In this document: piece after piece, positions 8,757 to 16,884 of the stretch
Numbering within the stretch: the first letter of the stretch is position 1
How the letters are laid out: the number at the start of each line of letters is the position of its first letter
NCBI GenBank assembly: GCA_006226495.1
Contig: SBGU01000004.1
Coordinates: 1 to 38,765, forward strand
DNA: 38,765 nucleotides
Direction of reading: 5' to 3'
Source: Alphaproteobacteria bacterium
GTDB taxonomy: Bacteria; Pseudomonadota; Alphaproteobacteria; Sphingomonadales; Kordiimonadaceae
Program-made: the position numbers and the translations under genes
Notes under the pieces: generated by a model
Told to the model about the DNA's origin: nothing
The model's input: the letters and a program-made list of their open reading frames with translations, nothing else
Databases searched by the model: none

Positions 8757-8848
8757 GGTAGCCCCCTCCCGTTCCACAATCGCGGGTTAAGTGTAACCTT
8801 TACGTGCGCCATTGTGGAGTCCGGTAAACGCGCAGTCGACCCCCTCCG

Positions 8849-8873
8849 TCGTCATTCGCCGGCTTGACCGGCG
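8849..8873 (+). repeat. REP-like palindromic repeat, left copy
   Basis: A 25-bp element containing the palindrome CGCCGGCTTGACCGGCG. An exact inverted copy lies at 9248-9272, on the other side of the GIY-YIG gene. GTCATTCGCCGG-type palindromes are dispersed intergenic repeats in many proteobacterial genomes. Confidence 0.75.
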
Positions 8874-8912
8874 AACCCAGGGTCGCGGATGCGGGCAGTT
8901 CGAAACCGGGGT

Positions 8913-9197
8913 CTAGCCAAGGGTTTCGTAGAGGTCCGACCAGTCGGGGTTCATGGCCTCGATCAGCCCCAGCTTCCAGGCACGCTTGTAGCGTTTCAGC
9001 CGTTTTTCGCGCGCGATGGCGGCTTCGGCGGTGGCATGCAGTTCGTACCATACGAGGCGGGTGACATCATATTTGTCGGTGAAGCCGGATGCCAGATGCT
9101 GCTTGTGCTCGGCCACGCGGCGGGCGAGGTCGTTGGTCACGCCGATATAAAGTGTGCCGTTTCTGCGGCTTGCAAGCATGTAGGTATAGTAGCTCAT
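8913..9197 (-). CDS. Small GIY-YIG nuclease-superfamily protein
   Basis: 94 residues, the whole length of a stand-alone GIY-YIG domain (YhbQ/UPF0213-like and related families). The core motif is split as YYTYML...LYIGV, matching GIY-(X10)-YIG. It is followed by the conserved Arg in NDLARRVAEHK and by the TDKYDVTRLVWYE and AIAREKRLKRYKRAWK segments. The catalytic Arg and the downstream Glu appear present. The start at ATG 9197 is preferred because the family begins there; an in-frame extension upstream runs into repeat DNA, and no good ribosome binding site is visible. Exact 25-bp inverted repeats flank the gene, suggesting that gene and repeats spread or persist together. Confidence 0.85.
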   Translation of the reverse strand: MSYYTYMLASRRNGTLYIGVTNDLARRVAEHKQHLASGFTDKYDVTRLVWYELHATAEAAIAREKRLKRYKRAWKLGLIEAMNPDWSDLYETLG

Positions 9198-9247
9198 GCG
9201 GCCAAGGGTGGCGCTGCTGGGTTGGGGCAAAGCCCCAGCTTCGCAAA

Positions 9248-9272
9248 CGCCGGTCAAGCCGGCGAATGACGA
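9248..9272 (-). repeat. REP-like palindromic repeat, right copy (inverted)
   Basis: The exact reverse complement of 8849-8873. The two copies face each other across the GIY-YIG gene and define a unit of about 424 bp. Confidence 0.75.
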
Positions 9273-9287
9273 AGGGAGAGGTGTCGC

Positions 9288-9312
9288 CGTTCGCCCTGAG
9301 CTTGTCGAAGGG
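9288..9312. repeat. Dispersed-type palindromic repeat of the GCCCTGAGCTTGTCGAAGGGC type
   Basis: The core GCCCTGAGCTTGTCGAAGGGC forms an imperfect stem (CCCT/AGGG with flanking pairs). From memory, this element is scattered between genes in many alpha- and other proteobacteria, and its spurious translations FDKLRANG and FALSLSKG recur in databases. Only one copy is in this window, so its repetitive nature is recalled rather than seen here. Confidence 0.6.
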
Positions 9313-9398
9313 CAGGATCAAGGGGCTTGTATTGCCAGACGTGCATGGGGGCAGCTAAGGCCCGAACCTTAAGATTGGGGCGCTCGATTGTACAAAAA

Positions 9399-9428
9399 CA
9401 AAACCCCGCCGGGTGGGGCGGGGTTTTG
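9399..9428 (-). terminator. Intrinsic terminator of prs
   Basis: AAAACCCCGCC pairs with GGCGGGGTTTT, giving a strong G/C stem with A/T flanks. Read on the minus strand, it is followed by a T-rich tract and lies 25 nt after the prs stop. The stem is symmetric and may also stop plus-strand transcripts. Confidence 0.8.
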
Positions 9429-9453
9429 GTGTTTTGCGGTTTGCGCGAAGGGC

Positions 9454-10392
<939 letters not shown>

Positions 10393-10537
10393 TAAATGGC
10401 CTCCGTGAGATGAAGACTGCTGAATGTTCGCGGACGGTGTATCAGCGCGGGAAGGGTGTGTAAAGCCGCTCGGACAATTTGACGGATGTTTGTCGGCCTT
10501 GGCCCTGTGGCCTGTATCAATATTGCGCAGATTGGCC

Positions 10538-11296
10538 TTATGCGCGCAACATGACCGCACTGAGTTGCCGGCCATAGTCCGGATCGCGCGCGTGAGTCGT
10601 GCGGCGGTAGGAAAAATGATGCGCGCTCGCGTATGTATCGACACCGGCGTCCCAGATGTGGCTGAGGCCCGATGCGGCGAGGCGGAGCGCCACGAAGCCC
10701 GGCAGGTCGAACTGGAAATGCGTATCGTCGCGGCCCTTCAGGAAATAGGGCGCATAGGCGGGGTCGCTGTCCAGGAACCGCGCGCGGAAGTCGGCCCCCA
10801 CTTCATAGCTCGCCTGCCCGATCGTTGGGCCGATGGCGGCGCGGATGCGCGCGCGGCTCGCCCCCAGCTTTTCCATCAGCGCCACCGTGCTTTCCAGCAC
10901 ACCGCCCAACGCGCCCTGCCAGCCCGCGTGTGCCGCGCCAATGATGCCGGCTTCCGTGTCTTCAAACAGCACGGGGGTGCAGTCTGCGGTCAGGATGCCC
11001 AAAATCAGGCCCGGCCGGTCAGTCACCATGGCGTCGGCCTTCGGGCGGTCCGTGCCCCAGTCTTTGGTGACATGCAGTGCGGTGGCGCCATGCACCTGAT
11101 AGCAGGACAAGACGGGTGTATCCGGTTGGCCGGAGACGACCGCGGCGGCGATGCGCCGGTTTTCGGCCACGGCGGTGGGGGAATCGTTCGAGCCCGCGCC
11201 GCAGTTCAGGCTTTCATACAGCCCGGTCGACACACCGCCATCCCGGCCAAGGAAGCTGTGCGGGCTTTTGAAGTCTGGGCACTGGATAGGGGGCAT
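10538..11296 (-). CDS. pgeF: Laccase-domain (YfiH/PgeF) protein, purine nucleoside enzyme or peptidoglycan editing factor
   Basis: 252 residues of the multi-copper-polyphenol-oxidoreductase-like (DUF152) family. E. coli YfiH/PgeF edits mis-incorporated muropeptides, and related proteins show adenosine deaminase and purine nucleoside phosphorylase activity. The three metal-ligand motifs are present: SCYQVHG (His), LTADCTPVL (Cys) and AAHAGWQG (His). The C-terminal FSYRR and GRQLSAV segments also fit, although the Cys often found before the Tyr (CTY) is Asp here (DTYAS). The ATG at 11296 has GGAG 8 nt upstream; a TTG six codons earlier is less likely. It lies between midA and prs on one strand, an order seen in alphaproteobacteria. 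Confidence 0.9.
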   Translation of the reverse strand: MPPIQCPDFKSPHSFLGRDGGVSTGLYESLNCGAGSNDSPTAVAENRRIAAAVVSGQPDTPVLSCYQVHGATALHVTKDWGTDRPKADAMVTDRPGLILGILTADCTPVLFEDTEAGIIGAAHAGWQGALGGVLESTVALMEKLGASRARIRAAIGPTIGQASYEVGADFRARFLDSDPAYAPYFLKGRDDTHFQFDLPGFVALRLAASGLSHIWDAGVDTYASAHHFSYRRTTHARDPDYGRQLSAVMLRA

Positions 11297-11363
11297 GGTG
11301 TCGGGCTCCGGCAATTGTCAGGCCAGCATAACGTGGCAATCGGGGCGGGAAAAGGGCGCGGGT

Positions 11364-12428
11364 TCAGAAACCCGGTGCGGGCGGCAGGCCGGGGGACTGT
11401 ATGGCAAGGAGTTTGAACAACTGGCCCATCTCGTCAGGCGCGGTCAGGCGCTTCAGCTCACCCAGGATGCGGGCCTGGCCGGCTTCGTCCGTGCGGGAGG
11501 CCAGGGCCTGCGCGCGCGCGCCGATGCCGATGGTCATCAGGAAGCTGCCCTGTTCGGCGACGGGCGACACATCCGCGCCGGCCTCGCGCGCCGCGTCCGC
11601 CAGCCGGTCGAAGGCGACATGGGCGGTCAGGTCCGCGGCGCCCGGTTCGGCGAACGGGTCCGTATATTGGTGCGCTTTCAGGGCCTGGAACGTGTCGCCG
11701 GGCGCGGATCGCGCATAACCATAATCGATGACCAGCGCCGCGCCCGCATGCGCCGTCAGCCGCGCGGCGATATCGCCCATGATGCTGAAGGCCGTAGGGC
11801 AGACCTCGGCAATGCTGCCGTTCGGTGCGGCTTTCACGCTTTCTGGCACCAGCGCGAATTTGGCATCGGCGGGGCCGAGGGTGAAGCCGAGCATGTCGCC
11901 TTCCGCGCCCACCAACCGTTCGAACCACAGGCCGTCGCGCTTTTCATATTGCCGGATCGGCAGGGCATCGAAAAATTCGTTGGCGACCATCAGGCACGGG
12001 CCTGCAGGCACGGTGGACAGGTCGTCATGCCAGCGCGCCGCCGGTACTTTTTCTTTCTGAAGCGCCCTGAGCTGCAGGCTGGCTTCGACAAAATGCACCT
12101 GCACGGCGGCGGCAAAACCGGGTACGCGCGCTATGGTGCGCAGGATATCGGCCATCAAGGTGCCGCGTCCCGGGCCCAGTTCGACCAGTTGCACCGGGTT
12201 GGGGCTGCCCATCGCGGCCCAGCGGTCGGCGAGCCACAGGCCGATCATTTCACCGAACATCTGGCTGACCTCGGGCGCGGTGATAAAATCACCCTTGGCG
12301 CCGAACACCCGTTCCTTCTGGTAATACCCATGCTTCGGGTGCATCAGGCACATGGCCATATAGTCGGCAAGGCTGATCGGCCCTTCGGCCTCAATACGCC
12401 GGACCAGCAGTTTGGCAAGCTCGGTCAT
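11364..12428 (-). CDS. SAM-dependent methyltransferase, MidA/NDUFAF7 (COG1565) family
   Basis: 354 residues. The mitochondrial relative NDUFAF7 dimethylates a complex I subunit arginine during NADH dehydrogenase assembly, so a role in NDH-1 maturation is plausible here but not shown. The SAM-binding loop is VELGPGRGTLMADILR. Typical family segments are GYYQKERVFGAKGDFITAPEVSQMFGEMIGLW (residues about 35-67, two substrings of the conserved block), VANEFFDALPI and ALVIDYGY. Its ATG lies 7 nt after the lgt stop, so the two are co-translated or tightly coupled. This lgt-methyltransferase-pgeF string is common in alphaproteobacteria. Confidence 0.93.
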   Translation of the reverse strand: MTELAKLLVRRIEAEGPISLADYMAMCLMHPKHGYYQKERVFGAKGDFITAPEVSQMFGEMIGLWLADRWAAMGSPNPVQLVELGPGRGTLMADILRTIARVPGFAAAVQVHFVEASLQLRALQKEKVPAARWHDDLSTVPAGPCLMVANEFFDALPIRQYEKRDGLWFERLVGAEGDMLGFTLGPADAKFALVPESVKAAPNGSIAEVCPTAFSIMGDIAARLTAHAGAALVIDYGYARSAPGDTFQALKAHQYTDPFAEPGAADLTAHVAFDRLADAAREAGADVSPVAEQGSFLMTIGIGARAQALASRTDEAGQARILGELKRLTAPDEMGQLFKLLAIQSPGLPPAPGF

Positions 12429-12435
12429 TTGGGGT

Positions 12436-13293
12436 TCAGGCCTTGCCGGCCCGTGCGCGGCGCAGGCCCATCCACATCAGCCAGCCGGCGAACAGGAACA
12501 TGGGGATGCTGAGCAGTTGCCCGCGCTGGATGCCATAAAGCACGGTCACGCCCACGTCCGGTTCGCGCACAAATTCGACCAGGATGCGCATGAGGCCGTA
12601 ACCCGCGAAAAACACGCCGGCGATGAAACCCGGCATGTCCTTGCCGAGGCGGGTCCTGTGATAGAGGAACTGCAGCAGGAGGAACAATATGATGCCTTCG
12701 CCCAGTGCTTCATAAAGCTGGCTCGGGTGGCGCGGCAGGTGTTCGGGGTCCTTCGGGAAGATCATCGCCCAGGATACGTCTGTCGCCTTGCCCCACAATT
12801 CACCATTGATGAAATTGGCAATGCGGCCCGTGAGCAGGCCGACGGGGCTGACGATCGCGACAATATCGGCCACGCGCATCAGGTCCAGCTTGTATTTGCG
12901 GCAGAACAGGATCACCGCCAGCACCACGCCGATGGCGCCGCCATGGAAGGACATGCCGCCGTCCCACAGGCGCAGGATATCGAGCGGGTTCCTGATATAG
13001 AAAGGCAGGTTATAAAAAAGCACATAGCCGATGCGGCCGCCTGCGATGACGCCGACGATGGCCCAGGTCAGGAAATCGTCGATATGCGCGGGCGACATGG
13101 GCGCGCCAGGCTTCTTCGTCAGGCGGCGGATATACCACCAGCCGAACAGCAGCCCGGCGATATAGGCAAGGCTGTACCAGCGCACATCAAGCGATATGTC
13201 GGTGAAAGGCACGGGGATGGAAAAGGCCTCGGGGCTGATATCGGGATAGGGGATGGTGCCAAGCACGGCGGCGGTATCGACGATGAAGGACAT
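12436..13293 (-). CDS. lgt: Prolipoprotein diacylglyceryl transferase
   Basis: The inner-membrane enzyme that moves a diacylglyceryl group from phosphatidylglycerol to the lipobox Cys, the first step of lipoprotein maturation. 285 residues with about seven membrane helices. The Lgt signature GRIANFINGELWGK is present, as are FHGGAIG (catalytic His) and the conserved Tyr and Glu near RHPSQLYEALGEG. It heads the lgt-midA-pgeF-prs run and is divergent from ubiK. The VWA lipoprotein encoded at 28992 would be one of its substrates. Confidence 0.98.
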   Translation of the reverse strand: MSFIVDTAAVLGTIPYPDISPEAFSIPVPFTDISLDVRWYSLAYIAGLLFGWWYIRRLTKKPGAPMSPAHIDDFLTWAIVGVIAGGRIGYVLFYNLPFYIRNPLDILRLWDGGMSFHGGAIGVVLAVILFCRKYKLDLMRVADIVAIVSPVGLLTGRIANFINGELWGKATDVSWAMIFPKDPEHLPRHPSQLYEALGEGIILFLLLQFLYHRTRLGKDMPGFIAGVFFAGYGLMRILVEFVREPDVGVTVLYGIQRGQLLSIPMFLFAGWLMWMGLRRARAGKA

Positions 13294-13470
13294 GGGAACC
13301 CCCTTGATGGTTTGCCGCCATCATGGCCGTGTGGCCCGCCCTGTCAAGCGGTGTCGGCGCCTGCGGCAAACAGGCCCATTGCCTTTGCCGGCTTTTTCCC
13401 CCATATCAGGGTCAGGAACGCCAAAGGTGCGCCGAGTGCCCGAAGTGCCCCAAGCCTCAGGAGCGGATAC

Positions 13471-13728
13471 ATGCAGACCAGCAACAAATTCTTCGACGAC
13501 CTGTCCCGCCTGGCCACCGGTGCCGTAGGCGCCGCGCACAGCGTGAAGACCGAAATGGAAGAACATTTCCGTGCCTGGCTCGACCGCCAACTGGCCCAGC
13601 TTGACCTTGTCACCCGCGAGGAATTCGAGGTCGTGCGCGACATGGCCGAAGCGGCGCGGCGCGAAAACGAAGACCTGCGCGCCGAAATCGAGGCGCTGAA
13701 GGCCAAAAAGCCCGCCAAGAAGGCCTGA
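13471..13728 (+). CDS. ubiK: Ubiquinone biosynthesis accessory factor UbiK (BMFP/YqiC family)
   Basis: 85 residues, usual for the family. In enterobacteria UbiK binds UbiJ and promotes aerobic ubiquinone synthesis; the C-terminal half is an oligomerising coiled coil. Here FDDLSRLATGAVGAAHSVK is the amphipathic N-terminal helix, VTREEFEVVRDMAEAARREN is the conserved core, and LRAEIEALKAKK is the coiled coil with a basic tail. The ATG at 13471 has AGGAG about 7 nt upstream. The frame is open for 1 kb before it, antisense to lgt, and that part is not used. Confidence 0.88.
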   Translation: MQTSNKFFDDLSRLATGAVGAAHSVKTEMEEHFRAWLDRQLAQLDLVTREEFEVVRDMAEAARRENEDLRAEIEALKAKKPAKKA

Positions 13729-13804
13729 GGGCGCAATAAAGTTTCAATGGAATCGATGGGTGAGAAGCAGCCTATAACACGCTGTAGGTGCGCCTTTATT
13801 CGCC
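13729..13804 (+). other. Inverted repeat downstream of ubiK
   Basis: GGCGCAATAAAG at 13730-13741 can pair, with one bulge, to CTTTATTCGCC at 13794-13804, with a roughly 50-nt intervening loop. It is probably a 3' end or stability structure for ubiK. The remaining gap to 13959 is AT-richer and holds no gene I can support. Confidence 0.3.
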
Positions 13805-13959
13805 ATATCAGAATCCCGCTTCACCCGGCCTTTTCAAAAAAAATCTGCGATTGCGGAATAAGCTCTTGCCACCGACTCCCGGCTTTGGCACGCTAGATTT
13901 TGTGTTCAGCAGATTGAAGGGAGCCAGATTTCGTGGTTCTAGAGAATCAACGCTAATAC

Positions 13960-13996
13960 GACCGGCGTAACCAGTTCTGCCGGTCTTTATCCGGCA
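13960..13996 (+). promoter_or_regulatory. Mutually exclusive hairpins in the leader of the YbjN-like gene
   Basis: GACCGGC (13960-13966) pairs with GCCGGTC (13979-13985). The same GCCGG bases can instead pair as TGCCGG (13978-13983) with CCGGCA (13991-13996). The two stems cannot form together. The second lies just before the Shine-Dalgarno of the gene at 14022, so a switch on translation is conceivable but unproven. Confidence 0.3.
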
Positions 13997-14021
13997 GGCA
14001 TCATCTCCGGGGGGAAACGAG

Positions 14022-14534
14022 ATGACCACTTTAAGTACCGGACACTCCGAAGTTCTGCACAATAATCCAGTCGATATGGTTGAAGACATGGCCGGCGCCA
14101 ATGAATGGGGCGTCGAACGTCATGGCGACGATGAACTGACCATGTTCATCTCGGGCCAATATACCGACCTGCAGTTCCGGGTGTTCTGGCGCGAAGATTT
14201 CAAGACCCTCCAGTTCGCGTGCCTGTTCGACCTTCGGGTGCCGGAACCGCGCCGGGTGGATATCTACCACACCATCGGCCTGATCAACGAACGCATGTGG
14301 ATCGGCCATTTTGAATATTGGGCGGAGGAGGACGCGCTCCTGTACCGTCATGCCAGCCTCGCGAACGACCCGCTTCTGGGCGCGATCGGCGAGGAACATA
14401 TCGCCACCATGATCGATACCGCGATCAATGAATGTGAACGTTTCTACCCCGTGTTCCAGTTTGTGATGTGGGGCGGGCAGTCACCCGAAGGCGCCATCGA
14501 GGCCGCCATGCTGGAGTGCGCAGGCACGGCTTGA
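14022..14534 (+). CDS. YbjN-domain protein
   Basis: 170 residues of the YbjN family, a sensory-transduction-like fold related to type III secretion chaperones whose precise role is unknown. Typical features are the acidic/aromatic strands LTMFISGQYTDLQFRVFWRE and LQFACLFDLRVP, then the helix IYHTIGLINERMWIGHFEYW and the long C-terminal helix with YPVFQFVMWGG. It has no signal peptide. The ATG follows a purine-rich GGGGGGAAACGAG. The gene lies directly upstream of proC on the same strand, separated by a strong hairpin. That pairing recurs in alphaproteobacteria. Confidence 0.88.
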   Translation: MTTLSTGHSEVLHNNPVDMVEDMAGANEWGVERHGDDELTMFISGQYTDLQFRVFWREDFKTLQFACLFDLRVPEPRRVDIYHTIGLINERMWIGHFEYWAEEDALLYRHASLANDPLLGAIGEEHIATMIDTAINECERFYPVFQFVMWGGQSPEGAIEAAMLECAGTA

Positions 14535-14594
14535 GGGAGCGAAATACCGGCGGCCCATGTTCGGGGGAGCACGCGCCGGGCGACTTGCCGACGG

Positions 14595-14623
14595 GACCGG
14601 GCGGGGCTATGCTCCGCCCGGTC
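14595..14623 (+). terminator. Strong hairpin between the YbjN-like gene and proC
   Basis: GACCGGGCGG pairs perfectly with CCGCCCGGTC over a 9-nt loop, followed by TCATTTG. The T-run is poor, so it may be a partial terminator or a message-stabilising stem rather than a full stop. Confidence 0.5.
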
Positions 14624-14667
14624 TCATTTGAGGGTGTTTGTCTTTTCCTGACGGGAGTTTGGTGGCG

Positions 14668-15504
14668 ATGATCGAGGCAATCAATGCAAACAGTCCGCTG
14701 ATCCTGGTCGGCTGCGGCCATATGGGCCATGCCATGGCCGTGGGCTGGTTGTCTGCCGGGCTGGCGCCCGAGGCGCTGTATGTGGTTGACCCGCATGCCA
14801 ATCCCGGTGTTTTGCCGGCACTGCCCGCAGGCCATTTTGTCGAAGCGGTCGGCCTGTTGCCGCGCGGGCTGAAACCGCGTGCGCTGGTGATCGCCGTGAA
14901 ACCGCAGATTATCGACAGCGTGTTGCCGCTTCTGACGCCGTTTGCGACCGAGGACACCTTGGTGATCTCGATCGCGGCCGGTATAACCCTCAGCCATATG
15001 AAAGAAGGCATCGGTGCCGATGCGCTTTATGTGCGCACCATGCCCAACACACCGGCGGCGGTGGGGGCCGGCATCACCGGCATGGTGGCGGGTGCGGGCC
15101 TTTCGGAAGATGACCGGCACCTGGTGCAACGGCTTCTGGATGCCACCGGCCAGTCGGTCTGGATCGCGGACGAGGACCAGATGAACACGGTCACCGCCGT
15201 GTCGGGCTCTGGCCCTGCCTATGTGTTTCACCTGATCGAATGCATGGCGGCGGCGGGGGTCGAGGAGGGCCTGCCCGAAGACGTGGCCATGCGGCTCGCG
15301 CGCCAGACCATCGTGGGGGCCGCCCGGCTTCTGGATGTCGAGGCCGATGTGCCGGTCGGCAAGCTGCGCGACCGGGTCACGAGCCCGGGCGGTACCACGG
15401 CGGCGGCCCTGAAGGTGCTGATGCATGACGGCGATGGCCTTGCGGCCCTGATGTTCAGGGCCGTTGCGGCGGCGCGCCTCAGGGGCGAGGAACTGGGCGG
15501 TTAG
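14668..15504 (+). CDS. proC: Pyrroline-5-carboxylate reductase
   Basis: Reduces 1-pyrroline-5-carboxylate to L-proline with NAD(P)H, the last step of proline synthesis. 278 residues. The Rossmann motif is LVGCGHMGHAM. The conserved MPNTPAAVGAG segment and the C-terminal signature block (SGSGPAYVFHLIE to VTSPGGTTAAAL) are intact. Possible starts are ATG 14668 or GTG 14662, both behind GGGAG at 14653-14657; the ATG is given, but the GTG has closer spacing. Its stop overlaps the stop of the convergent binding-protein gene by 4 nt. Confidence 0.96.
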   Translation: MIEAINANSPLILVGCGHMGHAMAVGWLSAGLAPEALYVVDPHANPGVLPALPAGHFVEAVGLLPRGLKPRALVIAVKPQIIDSVLPLLTPFATEDTLVISIAAGITLSHMKEGIGADALYVRTMPNTPAAVGAGITGMVAGAGLSEDDRHLVQRLLDATGQSVWIADEDQMNTVTAVSGSGPAYVFHLIECMAAAGVEEGLPEDVAMRLARQTIVGAARLLDVEADVPVGKLRDRVTSPGGTTAAALKVLMHDGDGLAALMFRAVAAARLRGEELGG

Positions 15505-16385
15505 TCTGCCGCGGCGCCTGCCGGGCTGAAATCCTGCCAGTAGAAGTCCGGGATCGACCGGATGCGTTCACCCAACAGGGGATTGTCGAGCCAGAAAATG
15601 GTACGCCGGTGCGCGGCCATTTCCTGAAGGCTGGCCGCTATGTCCGGGTGGCCCTTGAAATGCGCCATGAAACTGCCGTCGGCATAGGCGGCAGCCAGCC
15701 CGATTTCCAGGATGCGCGCCAGTTCCTCATCCTGGTTGGCCACATAGAAAAAGGAATCGTACCGGTAGGCGATCATCAGATTGGGCACCGCGACAAAATT
15801 GTCCGACAGGCTGGTGTTGGCCCGTTGCAGTTCGGGCGCAATTTCGTTGAGGCCGCGGGGGAAGGCAGTGAAGCGACCACGTTTCAGCATCGGCCACAGG
15901 CTTTCGTCGGGACCGGTGACCACCCTGAAGCCGGCGGCCGCCATGATGGGCGTGTCCGGCCAGGAGGCGCCGGCGCCCACGGTTACTGTCGCCGTCAGTT
16001 CCTGCAGGCTGTGGATGTTTGCAAACAGGGGTGCGTCGGCGGCGCGGACCGCCAGCAGGCGATAGCCCAGAAGGCCCCGGGTCAGGGGCACGGCCACCAT
16101 GCGCAACTCTTGTTCGCGTTCGGGGTCATACCCGCTGAAAAACACATTATAGGGTGCCGTGCCGTCGTCCAGGTCGCGCAGGGCCCGGTTCTGCGGCACA
16201 TGGTGTTCGATCACCTGAAGGCTGTGGTTGCCGCCTTCGGCCTTCAGCGCCAGTCGCATCACACCGGCGATATAGTCGTCATCGCTGTCATAGACGCCAA
16301 GGCGGAATTCCGCCGCGCCTGCCGGCAGGGTCATGGATATCAGGCACAGAATTGCAGCAAGCCCCCGCCGCCAGCCAACTGGCAT
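15501..16385 (-). CDS. Third orphan periplasmic solute-binding-like protein
   Basis: 294 residues with a signal peptide (RRGLAAILCLISMTLPAGA before AEFRLGVYD). The mature part has a two-lobed binding-protein pattern (FRLGVYDSDDDYIAGVMRLAL, VTVGAGASWPDTPIM, LKRGRFTAFPRGLNEI). The last phrase, FTAFPRGLNEIAPEL, is characteristic of a recurrent, poorly studied group of diheme-free periplasmic proteins; I cannot name a ligand. The start is set at ATG 16385 because GGAGG precedes it at 6 nt and the signal peptide begins there. Upstream, on the same strand, lies the structured element at 16475-16655, which may control it. No transporter genes are nearby. Confidence 0.78.
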   Translation of the reverse strand: MPVGWRRGLAAILCLISMTLPAGAAEFRLGVYDSDDDYIAGVMRLALKAEGGNHSLQVIEHHVPQNRALRDLDDGTAPYNVFFSGYDPEREQELRMVAVPLTRGLLGYRLLAVRAADAPLFANIHSLQELTATVTVGAGASWPDTPIMAAAGFRVVTGPDESLWPMLKRGRFTAFPRGLNEIAPELQRANTSLSDNFVAVPNLMIAYRYDSFFYVANQDEELARILEIGLAAAYADGSFMAHFKGHPDIAASLQEMAAHRRTIFWLDNPLLGERIRSIPDFYWQDFSPAGAAAD

Positions 16386-16474
16386 AAGGCCCTCCAGTCG
16401 TCTCTCGCCCCCTTGCATAACAGAACTATAAGCGATTCCGGCGGCCATTGCGTGCCCTATCGTGGGGGTGTGCG

Positions 16475-16508
16475 AAAAAAATCGGGCCCCGGCATATGCC
16501 GGAGCCCG
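16475..16508 (-). terminator. Intrinsic terminator closing the structured element
   Basis: The stem CGGGCTCCGGCATATGCCGG is completed by GGCCCG with one A-C mismatch and followed by T7 (A7 at 16475-16481 on the plus strand). It points toward, and lies 90 nt before, the start of the binding-protein gene. No protein gene precedes it on this strand. Confidence 0.75.
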
Positions 16509-16625
16509 TTGGAAAGTCAATAAACATAGGGAGGTTCATGCGTCTTAGAAACTCTTAAGACGAAGGAGGAAGGGCCGGTCCCAGGGGGAAGTGGGGGGAG
16601 GGGGGAGGAACCCGGGACCGGCCTT
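16475..16625 (-). ncRNA. Candidate structured small RNA or leader attenuator with anti-Shine-Dalgarno motifs
   Basis: Read 5' to 3' on the minus strand: a 10-bp stem (GGCCGGTCCC 16623-16614 with GGGACCGGCC 16582-16573) closing a C-rich 31-nt loop that contains TTCCTCC; a single-stranded CTTCCTCCTT; a 7-bp stem (CGTCTTA/TAAGACG, 16562-16541); a single-stranded CCTCCC (16534-16529); and a 12-bp stem followed by seven Ts (terminator, 16475-16508). No protein frame explains this. A TTGACG at 16655-16650 with GTCATA 18 nt later is a weak promoter placed at the right spot. CCTCC-bearing multi-hairpin sRNAs (alpha-r14, CcsR/cuckoo types) are known in alphaproteobacteria. The alternative is a transcription attenuator for the binding-protein gene at 16385. 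Confidence 0.5.
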
Positions 16626-16788
16626 TATGACGTCAGACCATTGGTGTGGCGTCAAACTCGTCAGCGGCATTTGCGTTGTCGCGTCCGCCGCGCTTGAGAG
16701 GTATATATGTCGTGGGAACGAGAAGAAAAACCCATTTTTCTGCCGTATCAGCCATGCGTTTTTTGCATAGCGACACTTTTGTGACCGT

Positions 16789-16818
16789 TTGATTAACGAA
16801 TGGCTTATAGGGTAGAAT
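16789..16818 (+). promoter_or_regulatory. Predicted sigma70 promoter of the HEAT/cyclophilin gene
   Basis: TTGATT, 18 nt, TAGAAT, in an AT-rich stretch, with the start of transcription near 16825 and a leader of about 60 nt before ATG 16885. Confidence 0.5.
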
Positions 16819-16884
16819 AAATAGAACAGCACTGCTGACCAAAAAGGGTATACTATGCAAGAGCTTAAGGCTGGAGGGATCAGG

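Noticed and set aside
9067-9321. A minus-strand frame encoding PFDKLRANG
   Set aside because: This is the translation of the dispersed intergenic repeat, not a gene.
12412-13470. A plus-strand frame running into ubiK and covering lgt antisense
   Set aside because: lgt is unmistakable on the other strand, and the ubiK start has its own ribosome binding site. The long open frame is a high-GC codon-bias artefact.
13883-13902. Sigma54-like TGGCACG before the YbjN-like gene
   Set aside because: The GC of the -12 element is absent at the required spacing, and no sigma54 activator is nearby.
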